Assembly: GCA_022578605.1 (NCBI GenBank)
Contig: MU394129.1
Location: forward strand, 1-64,000
DNA from: Camillea tinctor
Lineage: Eukaryota > Ascomycota > Sordariomycetes > Xylariales > Xylariaceae
Length of the DNA stretch: 64,000 nt
Direction of reading: 5' to 3'
Shown here: positions 33,060 through 44,789 of the stretch, piece by piece
Numbering within the stretch: position 1 is the first letter of the stretch
How the letters are laid out: each line of letters starts with the position of its first letter
Notes under the pieces: generated by a model
The model's database searches: none
What the model saw: only the letters and a program-made list of their open reading frames with translations
Told to the model about the DNA's origin: nothing
Program-made: the position numbers and the translations under genes

Positions 33060-34541
33060 ATGAGAGCATTCCGCCACTTCGCTTCTCCTCGCTTTACACA
33101 AGCTTCCACAGCAAAGTTCTACAGAGCAACAACTCAAGCAACAACCCGAGCAACCACCCAAGCAACCACCATCAGAATATCACAGCTTTCGCGAGCTCCT
33201 TTTAGTTCAACCCCTATCACCAGAACACTCAGAATCATGAGCGTACCCGAGATCCCCAAGGAGCAATGGGCGCAGGTCGTCGAGACAGTTGGCGGACGTA
33301 TGTGTGATCCCATTGTTTTTCGTTTTCTTTTTTCTTTACATTGATTCGTGTTGCTATATCATCACCGCTAACAGAATACACTTCGCAGCCGTCGTCTACA
33401 AGAAGATCCCCGTGCCCACACCCGGGCCCGATGAGGTTCTCATCAACATCAAGTACTCAGGTGTCTGCCACACCGATCTTCACGCCAAGAACGGTGACTG
33501 GCCCCTCGAGGTCAAGATGCCGCTCGTCGGTGGCCACGAAGGCGCCGGTCTCGTTGTCTCCAAGGGCGAGCTGGTCACCGACATCCAGCTCGGTGACAAG
33601 GTCGGCATCAAGTGGCTCAATGGATCGTGCATGAACTGCAGCTTCTGCCGACAGACCGAGGAGGTAAGACCAGATATTGGAAAACCTTATTATGATAAAA
33701 AAACAATTATAGATCGCTAATTGCCATACCTATAGCCTCTCTGCCCCAGCGCATCCCTCTCCGGATACACCGTCGACGGTAGCTTCCAGCAGTACGCCAT
33801 CGGCAAGGCCGCGCACGTCGCCCGGATACCAGCCGAGTGCGACCTCGAGTCGATCGCGCCGATCCTGTGCGCCGGGCTGACGGTGTACAAGGGACTGAAG
33901 GAGTCGGGCGCGCGCCCAGGCGAGGAGGTAGCCATCGTGGGCGCCGGCGGCGGTCTCGGCACCATGGCCATCCAGTACGCCAAGGCGATGGGCCTGCGGA
34001 CCATCGCCATCGACGGCGGCGAGGAGAAGGAGAAGGTCACCCTCGAGCTCGGCGCCTCCAAGTACATCGACTTCACCAAGACCAAGAACCTGGTCCAGGA
34101 CGTGCAGAAGGCGTCCGCCGACGGCCTCGGCCCCAAGGCCGTGCTGCTGCTCGCCGTCAGCGAAAAGCCCTTCCAGCAGGCTAGCGAGTACGTGCGCAGC
34201 CGTGGTACCATCGTTTGCGTCGGCCTGCCCGCCGGTGCCTTCCTGAAGGCTCCCGTCTTTGACACGGTTGTTCGGTAAGCTTTTTATCATTCCTGTTTTG
34301 TCACATTTCACTACAAAGAAGCTAACCTCGGGTTTCTTTTCCCTCGTAACACAGCATGATCACAATCAAGGGCAGCTACGTCGGCAACCGACAGGACACG
34401 GTCGAGGCCATCGAGTTCTTCCGGAGAGGCCTCATCAAGGCCCCGTACAAGGTGGTCGGCCTCAGCGAGCTCCAGAGCGTGTACGACTTGATGGTCGAGC
34501 ACAAGATTGCTGGCCGCTACGTCGTGGACGTCAGCAGATAG
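33060..34541 (+). CDS. Zinc-dependent alcohol dehydrogenase, possibly dual-targeted
   Basis: Four exons: 33060-33297, 33389-33663, 33736-34274, 34355-34541, giving 412 aa. From the internal ATG at 33237 the product is 353 aa, the usual ADH1 length, beginning [11 protein letters not shown]. The 59-residue extension is rich in Arg, Thr and Ser, lacks acidic residues and carries [11 protein letters not shown], fitting a mitochondrial presequence like yeast ADH3. Catalytic zinc ligands are in GVCHTDLH and GGHEGAG. The structural zinc lobe is [18 protein letters not shown]; intron 2 falls between its third and fourth Cys. The NAD-binding motif is [11 protein letters not shown]. The C-terminal [16 protein letters not shown] and GRYVVDVS are typical of fungal ethanol dehydrogenases. 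Reaction: ethanol/acetaldehyde interconversion with NAD(H). No ATCWGATAA lies near its start, and it is probably unrelated to the siderophore genes. Confidence 0.93.
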
Positions 34542-35079
34542 ACATAGACATACAGGTACACATACACAGACAAAAAGGGTGTAACTAAACATAAAGGAGG
34601 AAGGCCGAGGCTGAAAGGGTGTTGGGATGATGTATTACAATTCGGTATTTCGGGTTTTTTTTATAACGGCTTCGGCAGGCGTCTCAATGGATTGATCTAG
34701 ATGTAGTATATTTGTCATGAGAGAAGGAGAAAGAGATCTAGGGTTTTTTTATCTACAATTTGCGTAACCTAGTGTTCTATGCTATTTTTGAGCTTCATGT
34801 TTTGAAAATGCTGTGTTTCCTCTTTGCCTATCCCCCCCTCCCCCTTTTTGTGCTCAAAGGTACGACTATGTTCAAACCGGTATTCACGATGCACAGTGGC
34901 AGGTAGTTCCGAGGTCTTACCAGCTCTATCAATTAAAGTGTCCGAAAGTTACACAACATCGAAGCAATTATCCTAGCTTAGAGTTACCCTCCCATCCTCC
35001 CCTCCAATGCGACGGAGGGGTAGCTGTGAGGTTTTGACACTACTGACGTAAGGTTTGCTAGAAAATGTAACGGTCTGAG

Positions 35080-35084
35080 CCAAT
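35080..35084 (+). promoter_or_regulatory. CCAAT box (plus strand) of the orphan promoter
   Basis: CCAATCAG context; a second, inverted CCAAT (ATTGG) lies at 35135-35139. CCAAT-binding complex sites next to GATA sites are usual in iron-regulated fungal promoters. Confidence 0.4.
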
Positions 35085-35181
35085 CAGAACGAAATCATTT
35101 GCTAGCGTTCCTCATCTTTTCCCTCACTGATTTGATTGGCCTGTTTTCTACCCTTCCTTATCGCTGATAAGCTATATTTCC

Positions 35182-35190
35182 TTATCAGAT
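35182..35190 (-). promoter_or_regulatory. ATCWGATAA iron GATA-factor motif (first of an adjacent pair)
   Basis: TTATCAGAT on the plus strand, starting 12 bp before the next copy. Confidence 0.5.
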
Positions 35191-35193
35191 AGG

Positions 35194-35202
35194 TTATCAG
35201 AT
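35194..35202 (-). promoter_or_regulatory. ATCWGATAA iron GATA-factor motif (second of an adjacent pair)
   Basis: TTATCAGAT, three bases after the previous copy and overlapping a further GATAAG on the opposite strand at about 35203. Additional GATAA cores are at about 35166. Confidence 0.5.
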
Positions 35203-37915
35203 GATAAGGTCCGCCCCTGCCCCTATTCAACACCCCACTAGAAGTCTTACGTATCGCTACTATTTTTACTGATCATCACATGTTACTATCATCCAACCCA
35301 ACAGTAAAAAAAAAACTTATACGAACGAATGATTCTGAAAATTTTCGAATCTCAATTTTTTTTTTCAAGATTGCAGGCCACCGCCTTTTTCTACAGCAAT
35401 GTAATGCAATTTCAATTCGATCAATGCGCGCGCAATGTTCAACGACGCCGCCTGACTCATCGACTTCGCTGAACTGACCACTGGCCTGATGGCATGACAT
35501 TTTCTTAGTATAGCATGGCATATGGCCCGATTGATTTATCGTTAGTTGGTTGAGGGATCCAGAAAAAAACAACGTATACACAGCCTCGGATCAAACAACA
35601 TAAGGTTATCCACTCCGGGATATCCATATCTCGATGACATGGCATAGCACACACGGGTCCGTCGGACGAAGAGCTCCTGAGGAGTGAATATTGCGTGAAT
35701 AAAGAATATTGGAATAAGAAAGAGGAACAACGGAAATCAATTCTACACGTTCAGGTCTCTTATCGACTCGTCGTTATTCCATTCTCCCTCCCCCTCTTCC
35801 TCCTACCTTTACTCATACTATTCCTAATGCTTATGCGAGGTGACGACCATAAAGCTTCCATGCTGTCATCGTCGTACATCTGGCCTGCGTGCTGCCGTGA
35901 AACCGACGTTATCGTTCGAGAAGCAGAGTTAAAGAGGGGGGAGGGGGGCCGGGCTAGTTTTTGTACGAGGGGAGAGAAGAAAAGAAGCTTCGATTGCGAC
36001 GGGATACAGAGATCCGTGCTCGAACTCCTCGTGTTCCTATTTTCTTCTTATCTTGCGTCTTCGTGCAAAGGCGGGCTACTGCGTCGGAAAGCAAGGTTTA
36101 TAAGAGATCGTCTTAGTTCTTGCATTGATAGAGTAGGTAAAAAACTCCCGGTATGCTGTTTATCTCGAGTGTGTCGACGAGAGCACAAGCGACTTTGCTC
36201 TGGCTACGTAGAAACGTTGCACGAATCAAATCGGCGATGGAATCGGGCTATAGCTTAGTCACAGAGCTATATAGAGTTGGTGACCACCAAAACTGATCAC
36301 AACGCACTTAGGAGAACATTTCGTGTCAGGGTGAAAGACCTGTTTTTACTTTGACTGGCCTCCTAGGTAACTCACACTATCAGTCTATTTTTCTTTTTTT
36401 CGCTATGGCGTTATAATGGGTTTGCGGCAGTTCATTATACCAAGTGAGTCATAAGTTTCACACAATAACCAACCGGCCATTGTATCTTAATTCCGCATTG
36501 TATATGCTACCCTCCTTGGATGGGGCGGAACAGGCACTGCTCGCTCTTATCTTATAGTCGTTACCATCTGATGTACGGAGTACGAGTGATGAGGTTGGTG
36601 GTCGCCAACAATAGCTATAACTAGATTCTATCGCTCACCATAACCACCCCAGTTTCTATTGGTAAAAGACGATAGTGGAGAATATGATGAAGGGTATTAG
36701 TCCAAGAGGGAGCCTACGAAGAGGGAGGAAAGCTTGATATATATGGCCATGGTGGGGTACAGTAGTAACCCTATATTCCAATCATTTCCATCGCTATCAG
36801 TCTTGCTAGTATAGATACTAAGTAGTTAGATTGGTGGTTACGGACAATAGTAGTTGTTGCCATTAAAACTATTAATTACTCATATAGTATGATGTTAGGA
36901 GGTTGGTAGTGGTCATTGGCTATGGCTATATAGGCTCTCATCAAATTCCATAGCCAACTTGATTGTGTTATATTAGCCATTAGGAAGACCTCAGGTCTTA
37001 TTTATTTTAATTGAAAGACGCTTAAGTATAATGGAGATATGCTAAAAGAAAATTGAGCTTACATTTTGAAAGCAAGCTTTTATAGGAAGAATAATATAAT
37101 ACCTTTCCTTTTATGTTTATGTTACAGACATACTATCCAGGATCCAATTTCTGAAGGGCATTAAGAACTCTGGTTTGCAATGGTTTATCTACTTAGAAAC
37201 TAAATAAAGGCCTATCAATGTTCATTAGAATAGGGATAGGGGGCACTAACTACCATTAGTTGTATGGGGCTGTGTGACTCGAGTCTTCCCTTAGTTTATG
37301 ACACCTTCCCATCATAACTGCTTTTCATTATTAACTTAGGATCTACTACCCTTTTGTTAAAGACCGGTATTTTCAAGTTCTTTATGGTCTCCTTGAAAAT
37401 AACAAGTCCTCCAGCGACATGTCAAGAGCACTAAGATTGCTTTCTTGTTCAGAACGGGGCTTTGCAGAAACGGATTTGGATATAAGAAACTCTATTTTCA
37501 CTAGTTTTGCCTTTTGGTTAAAGCGAGCGGTAGCCATTTAGTGCAAGGTAAATATGGATAGTGAATAAGAAAATGCATCGGTGTTTATACATTATAACTA
37601 GCTGTTTAAGAAAATGAAAAAGAGAGGATATTTTCTAAAGTCAAATCCATATATACATATTCACCAGTCTGCGCTCCTCGTTTTTGTCTGAGTTCGAGCA
37701 GCATTATACAATATTACTCTGTTGTATTTTTAAAAGTATTATGGTAGTAAATAGGGGAACCCTAAGCCATAGGAGTGCTTGAGCGTATACATATATATTG
37801 CGATGATTTACATAAATTTCTCTCCTCTCCTAGGCCGTCAGTCGAGTTATGATTATCAATTCATTCCTTTCTTACATTTTAATTTATTTCTTTTCTTTAA
37901 ACTCAACAATTAGAC

Positions 37916-37990
37916 AGTTGGGTGCCGTAGAACGAAGCTCGCCTGAAGTCCCACACAGTCTCTAACAGCTAAGGGTGTTAGGTTTCTATC
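37916..37990 (+). repeat. Degraded copy of the window-edge repeat
   Basis: Contains GTTGGGTGCCGTAGA, one base (C for T) different from 4-18, then a diverged GTCCCACACAGTCTC block equivalent to the CCTCACAGCCTC region of the first copy. Confidence 0.45.
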
Positions 37991-39632
37991 CTCAGAACAC
38001 TGTCTGGGAATAAAGCATCGTGAGGGTATTAAGGTACAATAAGCGGTAGTAATATAACTGGTTCGATTCCTAATTAATAATTATATTAGTATTATCGGCC
38101 TCGCCGTTCTCTTCTAGCAAGTGCTATCTGTTCAGTTCTTGTTACGTTTTGCTGTGGATGGAAAATTGATCCACGAATGGGAACTATGTCCGGTCAGGGA
38201 TCCTATTTTTACAATTCAGTTAGGCAACTGACTGAGGCAAGTGGGCAAAGTCTTTCACACAATGACTGAATGATCATTAAGTCACAATTCTATATTAAAT
38301 ATGTCACCCCCTGGCTGGGATGTAACACCTGTGAGGTTGGGAACTTTGAACTTCGCATAGAAGTGCTAGTGCGCGAGGGTTACAGGTAGACAAAGGGTTC
38401 ATCTAAATGTATATAAACAGGTTGACGTTGTATCCTTAGTTCGAATTTTGGGTACCATACCTACTGCAGTTTCCATTCATAGGGGTTGTACATCGTGCTA
38501 AAACCTAGTGAGTTACAAGATTCAGGCAAGAAAACTACAACAACACTCCGTCTGCAAGAATATATGCTTTGGTCTTTTAAATCCGAGCTCGGAGAAGCGC
38601 TATCCCAAGTCCCAAGATACTGATAACAAAAGAAAAAGAAAACAAGGAATTTTCAAGCATTGGATACATGCAAAGCAAATGCCATACAAAGCTGTTAGCT
38701 GTAATATAACTCGGGCAAATTAATCAACTTAGTCTGAAAGATTGGTCTGGAAACTTCCACAGTAACTGGCTTTCCACGTTCGAGCATGGATGAATGCACT
38801 AATAAATGCAAAAGAACTAAGTGTTTAACAGCCAAACACTTGCACAAATGTTCGACTCCTTGGTCCGTGTTTCAAGACAGGTCGTTAACGACCGTTACGC
38901 CGACATGCTTGCGAAAAGCGCAGTCCTCGGGTCCGGTAAAGGTCAGAAGGATCCAATTGCAGACGCCACATAATGGGAGATACCATTTAATTTCATGTGA
39001 TAAACTGGGTTGGGGCAAAATTGCCAGCTCAAACTACTCTGCCTGCCGTCAAGACACGTGGGTTTGATTCCCACGAATACGACATTCGGTCTCTCCGACC
39101 AGGTTAGCAACTTCAACAGCGGACAAGGGGTAAATCCCTGGAGTTTCCTGTTATATCCGGGAGGGGGGTGACACTTAATACCACCTTATACTTGCATAAA
39201 GACATGTTTTATGGAGAGAGGAACCCCATGGTGGAGTTACGGTCCAGGAAGAGGGGTGTCCTAGGGCAAACCGCTGAACCGGGTAAGACCTTTACATTGA
39301 CTAGCTACTGATTCTTCCCGAATTTGTCTTATATATGCTGCCCATCTTCTAGAGGAATAACTCTTCTAGCACCGAAGACTTAGCACGGATTTAGGTAATC
39401 AAGTGTTATTGTGCAAAGAACTAAAATTATAGCCACTTTTAATACTGTAACTTATATATTACAACACCATCCTTGTTTCTTAACGAAGCACGTGCTTCCA
39501 TGTACTTGAATACTTACCGCTTCTGATATATATATTGGCTTGATATAAGAGAGGCGATTGCGGCACACAAAATTCCATACATTCCTTTGCTTATTTTCTT
39601 ACAAGTCATATCTTTAAGATAAACAGTACGAT

Positions 39633-39725
39633 AGCTCGGTCCCGTAGATTGAAGCTTATCTTTAGTCTCTCACAGCATCATGCATACAACCGAGGGTGGT
39701 CGATCTTCTTCATCCCCAGTTCACA
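39633..39725 (+). repeat. Degraded copy of the window-edge repeat
   Basis: Contains CCGTAGA, then TTAGTCTCTCACAGCATCAT (17 of 20 bases as at 35-55) and CCCAGTTCACAAT near the end, in the same order as at 1-100. Confidence 0.5.
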
Positions 39726-41849
39726 ATGGCATCAAAAAGAAATCCCCGTGGGACCCCTTCTTAATTGGCTTCCATAGATTATTCTGTGGGACGTCTTGTA
39801 GAAAGAAATATTTTAATAGAATATTATAAATTTCTCATGATGTCATATTGTACAGTCGTAGTTTTATGTTCTCTTCGACAAGGGAATTCGGCTAAGCTGA
39901 AAAACCAGGGGAGCTGTTCCACGCGCAGATTCTTTCCGTTCTTTTCCTCATATTGCAAGTAAACCACGTGCAAGGCAATGTATACAAGCCACGTTATATC
40001 CATGTAAGAAAGCTTAAGTATATAATTAGTTAAGGTTGCAACCAAATTAGGTAATAGTACCGTAAAAGGAAGAATTAAGAATCTTCTACGCAGCTACTCT
40101 TATTTAGGAATGTGATTTGACATTACATAAAAGATCCGTGAAATGACATAGACACTATGCTATAACATGCCAATACATATGTATATGGAAGGGCGTGTAG
40201 GTGTATGATTGCTGTGCCGTATTATGCACCAACGGTATATTTCCATAATACGAGATATTTTCCCTACTGCCTGCTACCGTTACTTGTTTTTTACTCGTGG
40301 ATTCAGAGCTTACTTTATTATTCTAAAGCTATAGCTAAACTATTATAAAATCCCTTTAGCAGGAATATTGTAAGATGGCTTGAAGGTTAGAACTCGAGAA
40401 ATGAGGATTGATACTTAAGCGTATGTGTTATGGAAAAATAAGGGGCCTATTCGTATGTATGTTGCTTTGCATCAGCGTGTACTTTTGTTTCTAGTTCCTC
40501 ACACAAAAACCCCACCGTTTTCTCTTCAAATGGGATGCAAATCGTGCCACATACACCCAAGATATTCTGAACTGCAATATATTATCGTAACTTGAAATTA
40601 AAGAACCTTGGTATATGACCTCCTTGGAAGTGAGCCTAAGATTATATTTAGCACCGCAAGCCTAACAAGTATTCTAGACCCCAGTTCATAAACCCTTTAC
40701 ACGGAAATAACTTGCCAATCCCTTTCATCGTAGATCTGAAGTAAATTAGCATCTAGATAGACTTATAAAGGAACAGTTAGGATTTTGGTTAACACTCATA
40801 CTAGCAAGGAGATATGATAGACTATCATTACCGTTTTAGAACATCATAGCCCAGCTCAGCTGGATACAATCCGTTCCCTTACAGGCAATAGCCCTCCTAA
40901 GGATGCTGTACTTTTTATAGCGAATTTACATTTTGCATCATACAACTTGGCAACAATGTGTTATGTGATAAGACGCAGCAGGCATAACTATCTTGTTTTT
41001 CTTGCTACGGCGATAATGTGGATGTGAAGGAGAGTCACAAATGTCGGATGAAAGCTGAGTATTACTCATCTCAGTAAGGATGATGATAAGAAGTTAAAAT
41101 GCTTCGTAGAATTCGCGGGCTAATTACCCTTGGCTGAGCTTATACACTTCCGGGACTAAGTCCAGATGGTGTGCGCCACAGTCGAATTTTAATCCCGGAG
41201 GTTTACGGAGGATCGCGGGGTATGTAATGGTTTTTCTATGTACTAAGTTTTGAATGGGGGAAAGGCGGGATCAGCTCAAGTTTATCTATACATCTGTCCC
41301 AGGGGGGCCTTGCAAGTGCCTAGATAACCACGATGTCGTGTGAGAGGCTAGAATTGCAACTATCTCTCCCTGATACGACGGCTTATACGCCGTACACTTG
41401 CTTTTTTCTGTTATGGAGTGCATACTATCTCGCACCCAATGCCCTGGCACACCGCTCCCGACACAAGAACAGTAGGATTATTCAAGTGCTTAATTGAGAC
41501 TTGGGGGCATATATATAGATAAGTAGATATGTGTCCCTTTCTCCTTTTATTCTAACGATATCTTTTTAAAGTATTGTGATAGGTCATTATGGTCTGGATA
41601 TTACAAAACTCCTTTTTATTGTTGTAGACTGGGGCCTATGCAGATAGATAGGATTTAAGCGTTAGATGGCTCATCATGGTTATAACCACCGCTAACTGAT
41701 CCTCTGAGCACAAGGATGGAATAGCGAGGAGGGTATTCTTAGTAAATAACTATCAGGAAGAACTGACTACATATCTTTGACTATCTTTATTACGTCAGGA
41801 TGACTCAGCAGGCCCTAGATGTATTAGTTCTCCTTTTGGGTTCACTATC

Positions 41850-41889
41850 CTTTTCTCTCTTTCTCTCTCTCTTTCTCTTTCTCATTCTC
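41850..41889 (+). repeat. CT-rich simple tract
   Basis: About 40 bases of TTTCTC/CTCT units with no interruption by A or G. Confidence 0.85.
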
Positions 41890-44789
41890 ATGTATAGCTC
41901 CATAGCACGACAATATATCCCGTTGTGCCCAGAGCCCTGTGTGTGTCCTAAGGGGTTATCCCCCACAATCTTGTATGCATTGGAAATTCGTAGAGATTGA
42001 CTTATTAGATTAAGTCTGGTTCTATACATTTATATTAACAGCAGTCGACTGACGTCGTCTTCATCCAGGTTTTAGTATATAACCATAGTATACATGCCAA
42101 TATGTATCCTGCTTATAATTACCAGATAATTTCCTCTCCTTCACTCAGTATCAGCTTACGAAGTTCCATACATCGTATGCTAGAGTTATACTTCACGATA
42201 GACTAGGAATATATTCCTGTTTTACATTCGTGCCGCAAACAACCTCTTGCGTGCGTGTATGCCGGGACTAATGCCAGGTGTACAAGAGGCGCAGAGTAAA
42301 CTAACAAGATAAGTGGCTACTACTGGAATAAGAATAATCGCTAACGAAAATTTCCCTAAAAGGTTTCGGGCCGTCTCCGACTCCTTTTACATCTGATTCA
42401 TAATGAACCTCCGTCCTGTAGTGCTATCGTTGCCATATCTCTAGCTCTTAGCCCGTGATAATCCATCTATCATAAGAATTGTATGGTCATTACATACATA
42501 CCACGAAGAGCTAGCATACAATTCTCAACAATTACTTTCGTACTCGGGAATTCTTGGTAAGGTCGTATGGAGGACGACTTATGTTCTATCAAGCCAATTT
42601 CTAGCCATACAGCGCCACGGTACGCAATAGTTCAAGTTAGCTGACAATATCTGCCGCTGCACTCTAGGAGATGAACATGATGGCGACCTAAGGTTTATCG
42701 GGGTTTGGAAGGCATGATGAAGAATTTGCTAGAATATTCCTCGTCGAAGGCATCCTCATTTATCTCTCCACATATCTACCACCACATATGGGGGCACGAA
42801 ATATTGATCACCGGATCCAATTGGAAACCTAACAATGCAATAAGCCATAAGTTTGCTATTGTAAACACCACGTTTCCGTCTTACATCAGCGTGCACTGAA
42901 GTTTCAACTTGTCTAGTACCTATTTTCAAAAGCGGCCGAGGCCGACGAGTTTTGTCGTTGTCTATGTCGAAGAAGACCGCACATACGAACAAATATGTTA
43001 TCCTGCAACAAAGATATGCTCGCGCCAGTTCTAGAAGCGTATGATATTAGCAAACTGTTCTTCAAAGGAGTATATCTCCGAAACACTACTGATATTTTGA
43101 AATATGAAGGAATCCAAAGAAAGAAATAGAGCACTGTTTGACTTTTTTTAATCTGAAGTCATATCTATCAAAGTCCTTAAATCCTCACAGGATAGGGTAA
43201 GCAGCCAATAATGCATGGCTCGTGAGCTGTGTCGATTACACTTGACTATATCAAAAAGATGTAGTTGTGTGGCTAATGGGTAAATATGGCTTTTCTACAA
43301 AATGATTTGTAGGTAACGAGTGTATCTGCAGTATAAGCCTAGACTTTGCAGATCTAAGGATTTGTGTAAGAGCAATGTAAAAATACCCCTTCACTCCGTT
43401 TACAAAGGAAATATGTGGACGTTAGTTTCGGTTGTGACGGCTTCTGGATCTATTAGTGGTATATATGGCTATAGTCAGCAACTGTAACACCATCATCCTT
43501 TGCACTCGGAGGAGTTCGTCCTAAGCTGTACCGAGCTCCGAACCCCTTTATCGGGCGATTGTGCCGCTACCAGCAACCAACAGCCAACAGCTACCTTTAA
43601 GGGAACCCACATAAATACCGCAGATGGATCTTATCTTAATGACCTAATAAAACAAATAGAAACAATGCCTAGATTGGCTAATACACCGCGTTTTCGGAAT
43701 ACCATTGGCGAATTGTTGCTGCACTGACTTGATACCGTTATAGCAGGATCGTGGCTGGGTGAAAGAAACAACGTTAACTCCGGATGCTTGGTCATAAAAG
43801 ACTGATGAAAGCCACGTTCAGTAGAGTAGTATCAGAGTGCGACACAGGACTAGGGGCTCCATAGTGATGGATCTCACCCCTAGCGCTAAGGATTCTCTGC
43901 AATAAAACTTGCCCAGAGTAGCCAGGCCTGCCAGGAATATGCACAACCAACGCCCCTCCGTTGGCTCCATTGGCTTGGCCCATGTAGAAAGATGACCAAA
44001 CATAGACACGAAATAACGCTAGGCACCAACAGACTCATGAAGGATGAAAAACATGAACCACGAAGTACAACACGTGTAGGCTAGTTGGATTAAATAACGC
44101 GGGTAATTAGTCTATCTTAAATAACCTTATAAGTCCGGCACGTGTAAGCGAGGACTATAGGATTCTGTATAGTAAGTAGTCTATATACTAGCCTGTATAG
44201 TAGTCCGGTATTCCCTTCAGCGCTTTCCCATAGAGTCCTAGCCCTAGAACGAATCTCAGGGTCTTTTTTTTCTTTATTCAGGGTCTCATTAAGGGTCTCA
44301 GCCGCAGCCGAGCGACCGGAATTATTGGCTAATCAAGCTTACGTACCTAACCATGCATCTCGCTTCCTTCGTAAGCATGTGCTGAGGCGTTTGTCTCAGC
44401 AACTGCTTCAATTCCTCTGTTAGCTTTGCCGTCCAGACCAACCATGCGAGGCATGCTGCGCGCTGAGCAATCCTCGCTCATGGGTTCATGGATCAACAAC
44501 AGGCTGGGTCCTTTTGCCAGGGAAATGGCGTCTTGAATGTAAGAAATTCAGAGGTTTCAGAGAGATAAAGCAGCATGCATCCACTACTACTACGCCGTAC
44601 TAGTGCAGGATGATCACATGGCCTACTACATGCCTTCGGAAATACATACAAGATAAAGTCGGAGCCGGTATCAAAGTCAGGAAAAAAAGAGCCAGGAGAT
44701 TGACTGGTGGCGGGAACAATTATATAATGGCTATTAGTGTTGAAACAGATATTGCTGCTGTTAGTGTTGTTGTTGACGAGACAGGTACG

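Larger units (their letters stand above)
34542..36260. other. Orphan promoter-like region
   Basis: Downstream of the dehydrogenase. Contains two CCAAT boxes and two ATCWGATAA sites (35080-35202), then a C-rich leader-like stretch at 35210-35245, but no recognisable coding sequence follows. The open frame at 35695-36258 (187 codons) is Arg/Cys-rich and without domain character. From about 36260 the DNA becomes strongly AT-rich. Confidence 0.5.
36261..44726. other. Large AT-rich gene-empty block, probably RIP-degraded repeats
   Basis: About 8.5 kb without a convincing gene on either strand. Frames are short (mostly under 95 codons) and without domain character. Contains two degraded copies of the window-edge repeat (37.9 and 39.6 kb), recurring GGTTGGTGGT/GGTCGCC words near 36.6-36.9 kb, a CT-rich simple tract at 41850-41889, and a more GC-rich island at about 38850-39300 with no ORF. 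This fits transposon remains changed by repeat-induced point mutation, but no element class can be named. It separates the siderophore-type region from the polyketide cluster. The last few hundred bases include the regulator promoter, with GTCCGG words at 44134 and 44203. Confidence 0.6.

Noticed and set aside
35695..36258. 187-codon plus-strand frame after the orphan GATA/CCAAT promoter
   Set aside because: Rich in Arg and Cys with no domain and no family likeness. Position after the promoter is suggestive, but there is no evidence that it is coding.
38061..38073. GGTTCGATTCC, another B-box word
   Set aside because: Its T-stem does not pair and no cloverleaf is possible with the AT-rich neighbours.
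39058..39074. tRNA T-arm-like hairpin GTGGG-TTTGATT-CCCAC
   Set aside because: The following seven bases have no complementary acceptor strand upstream and no anticodon arm can be drawn. At most a tRNA-derived remnant.
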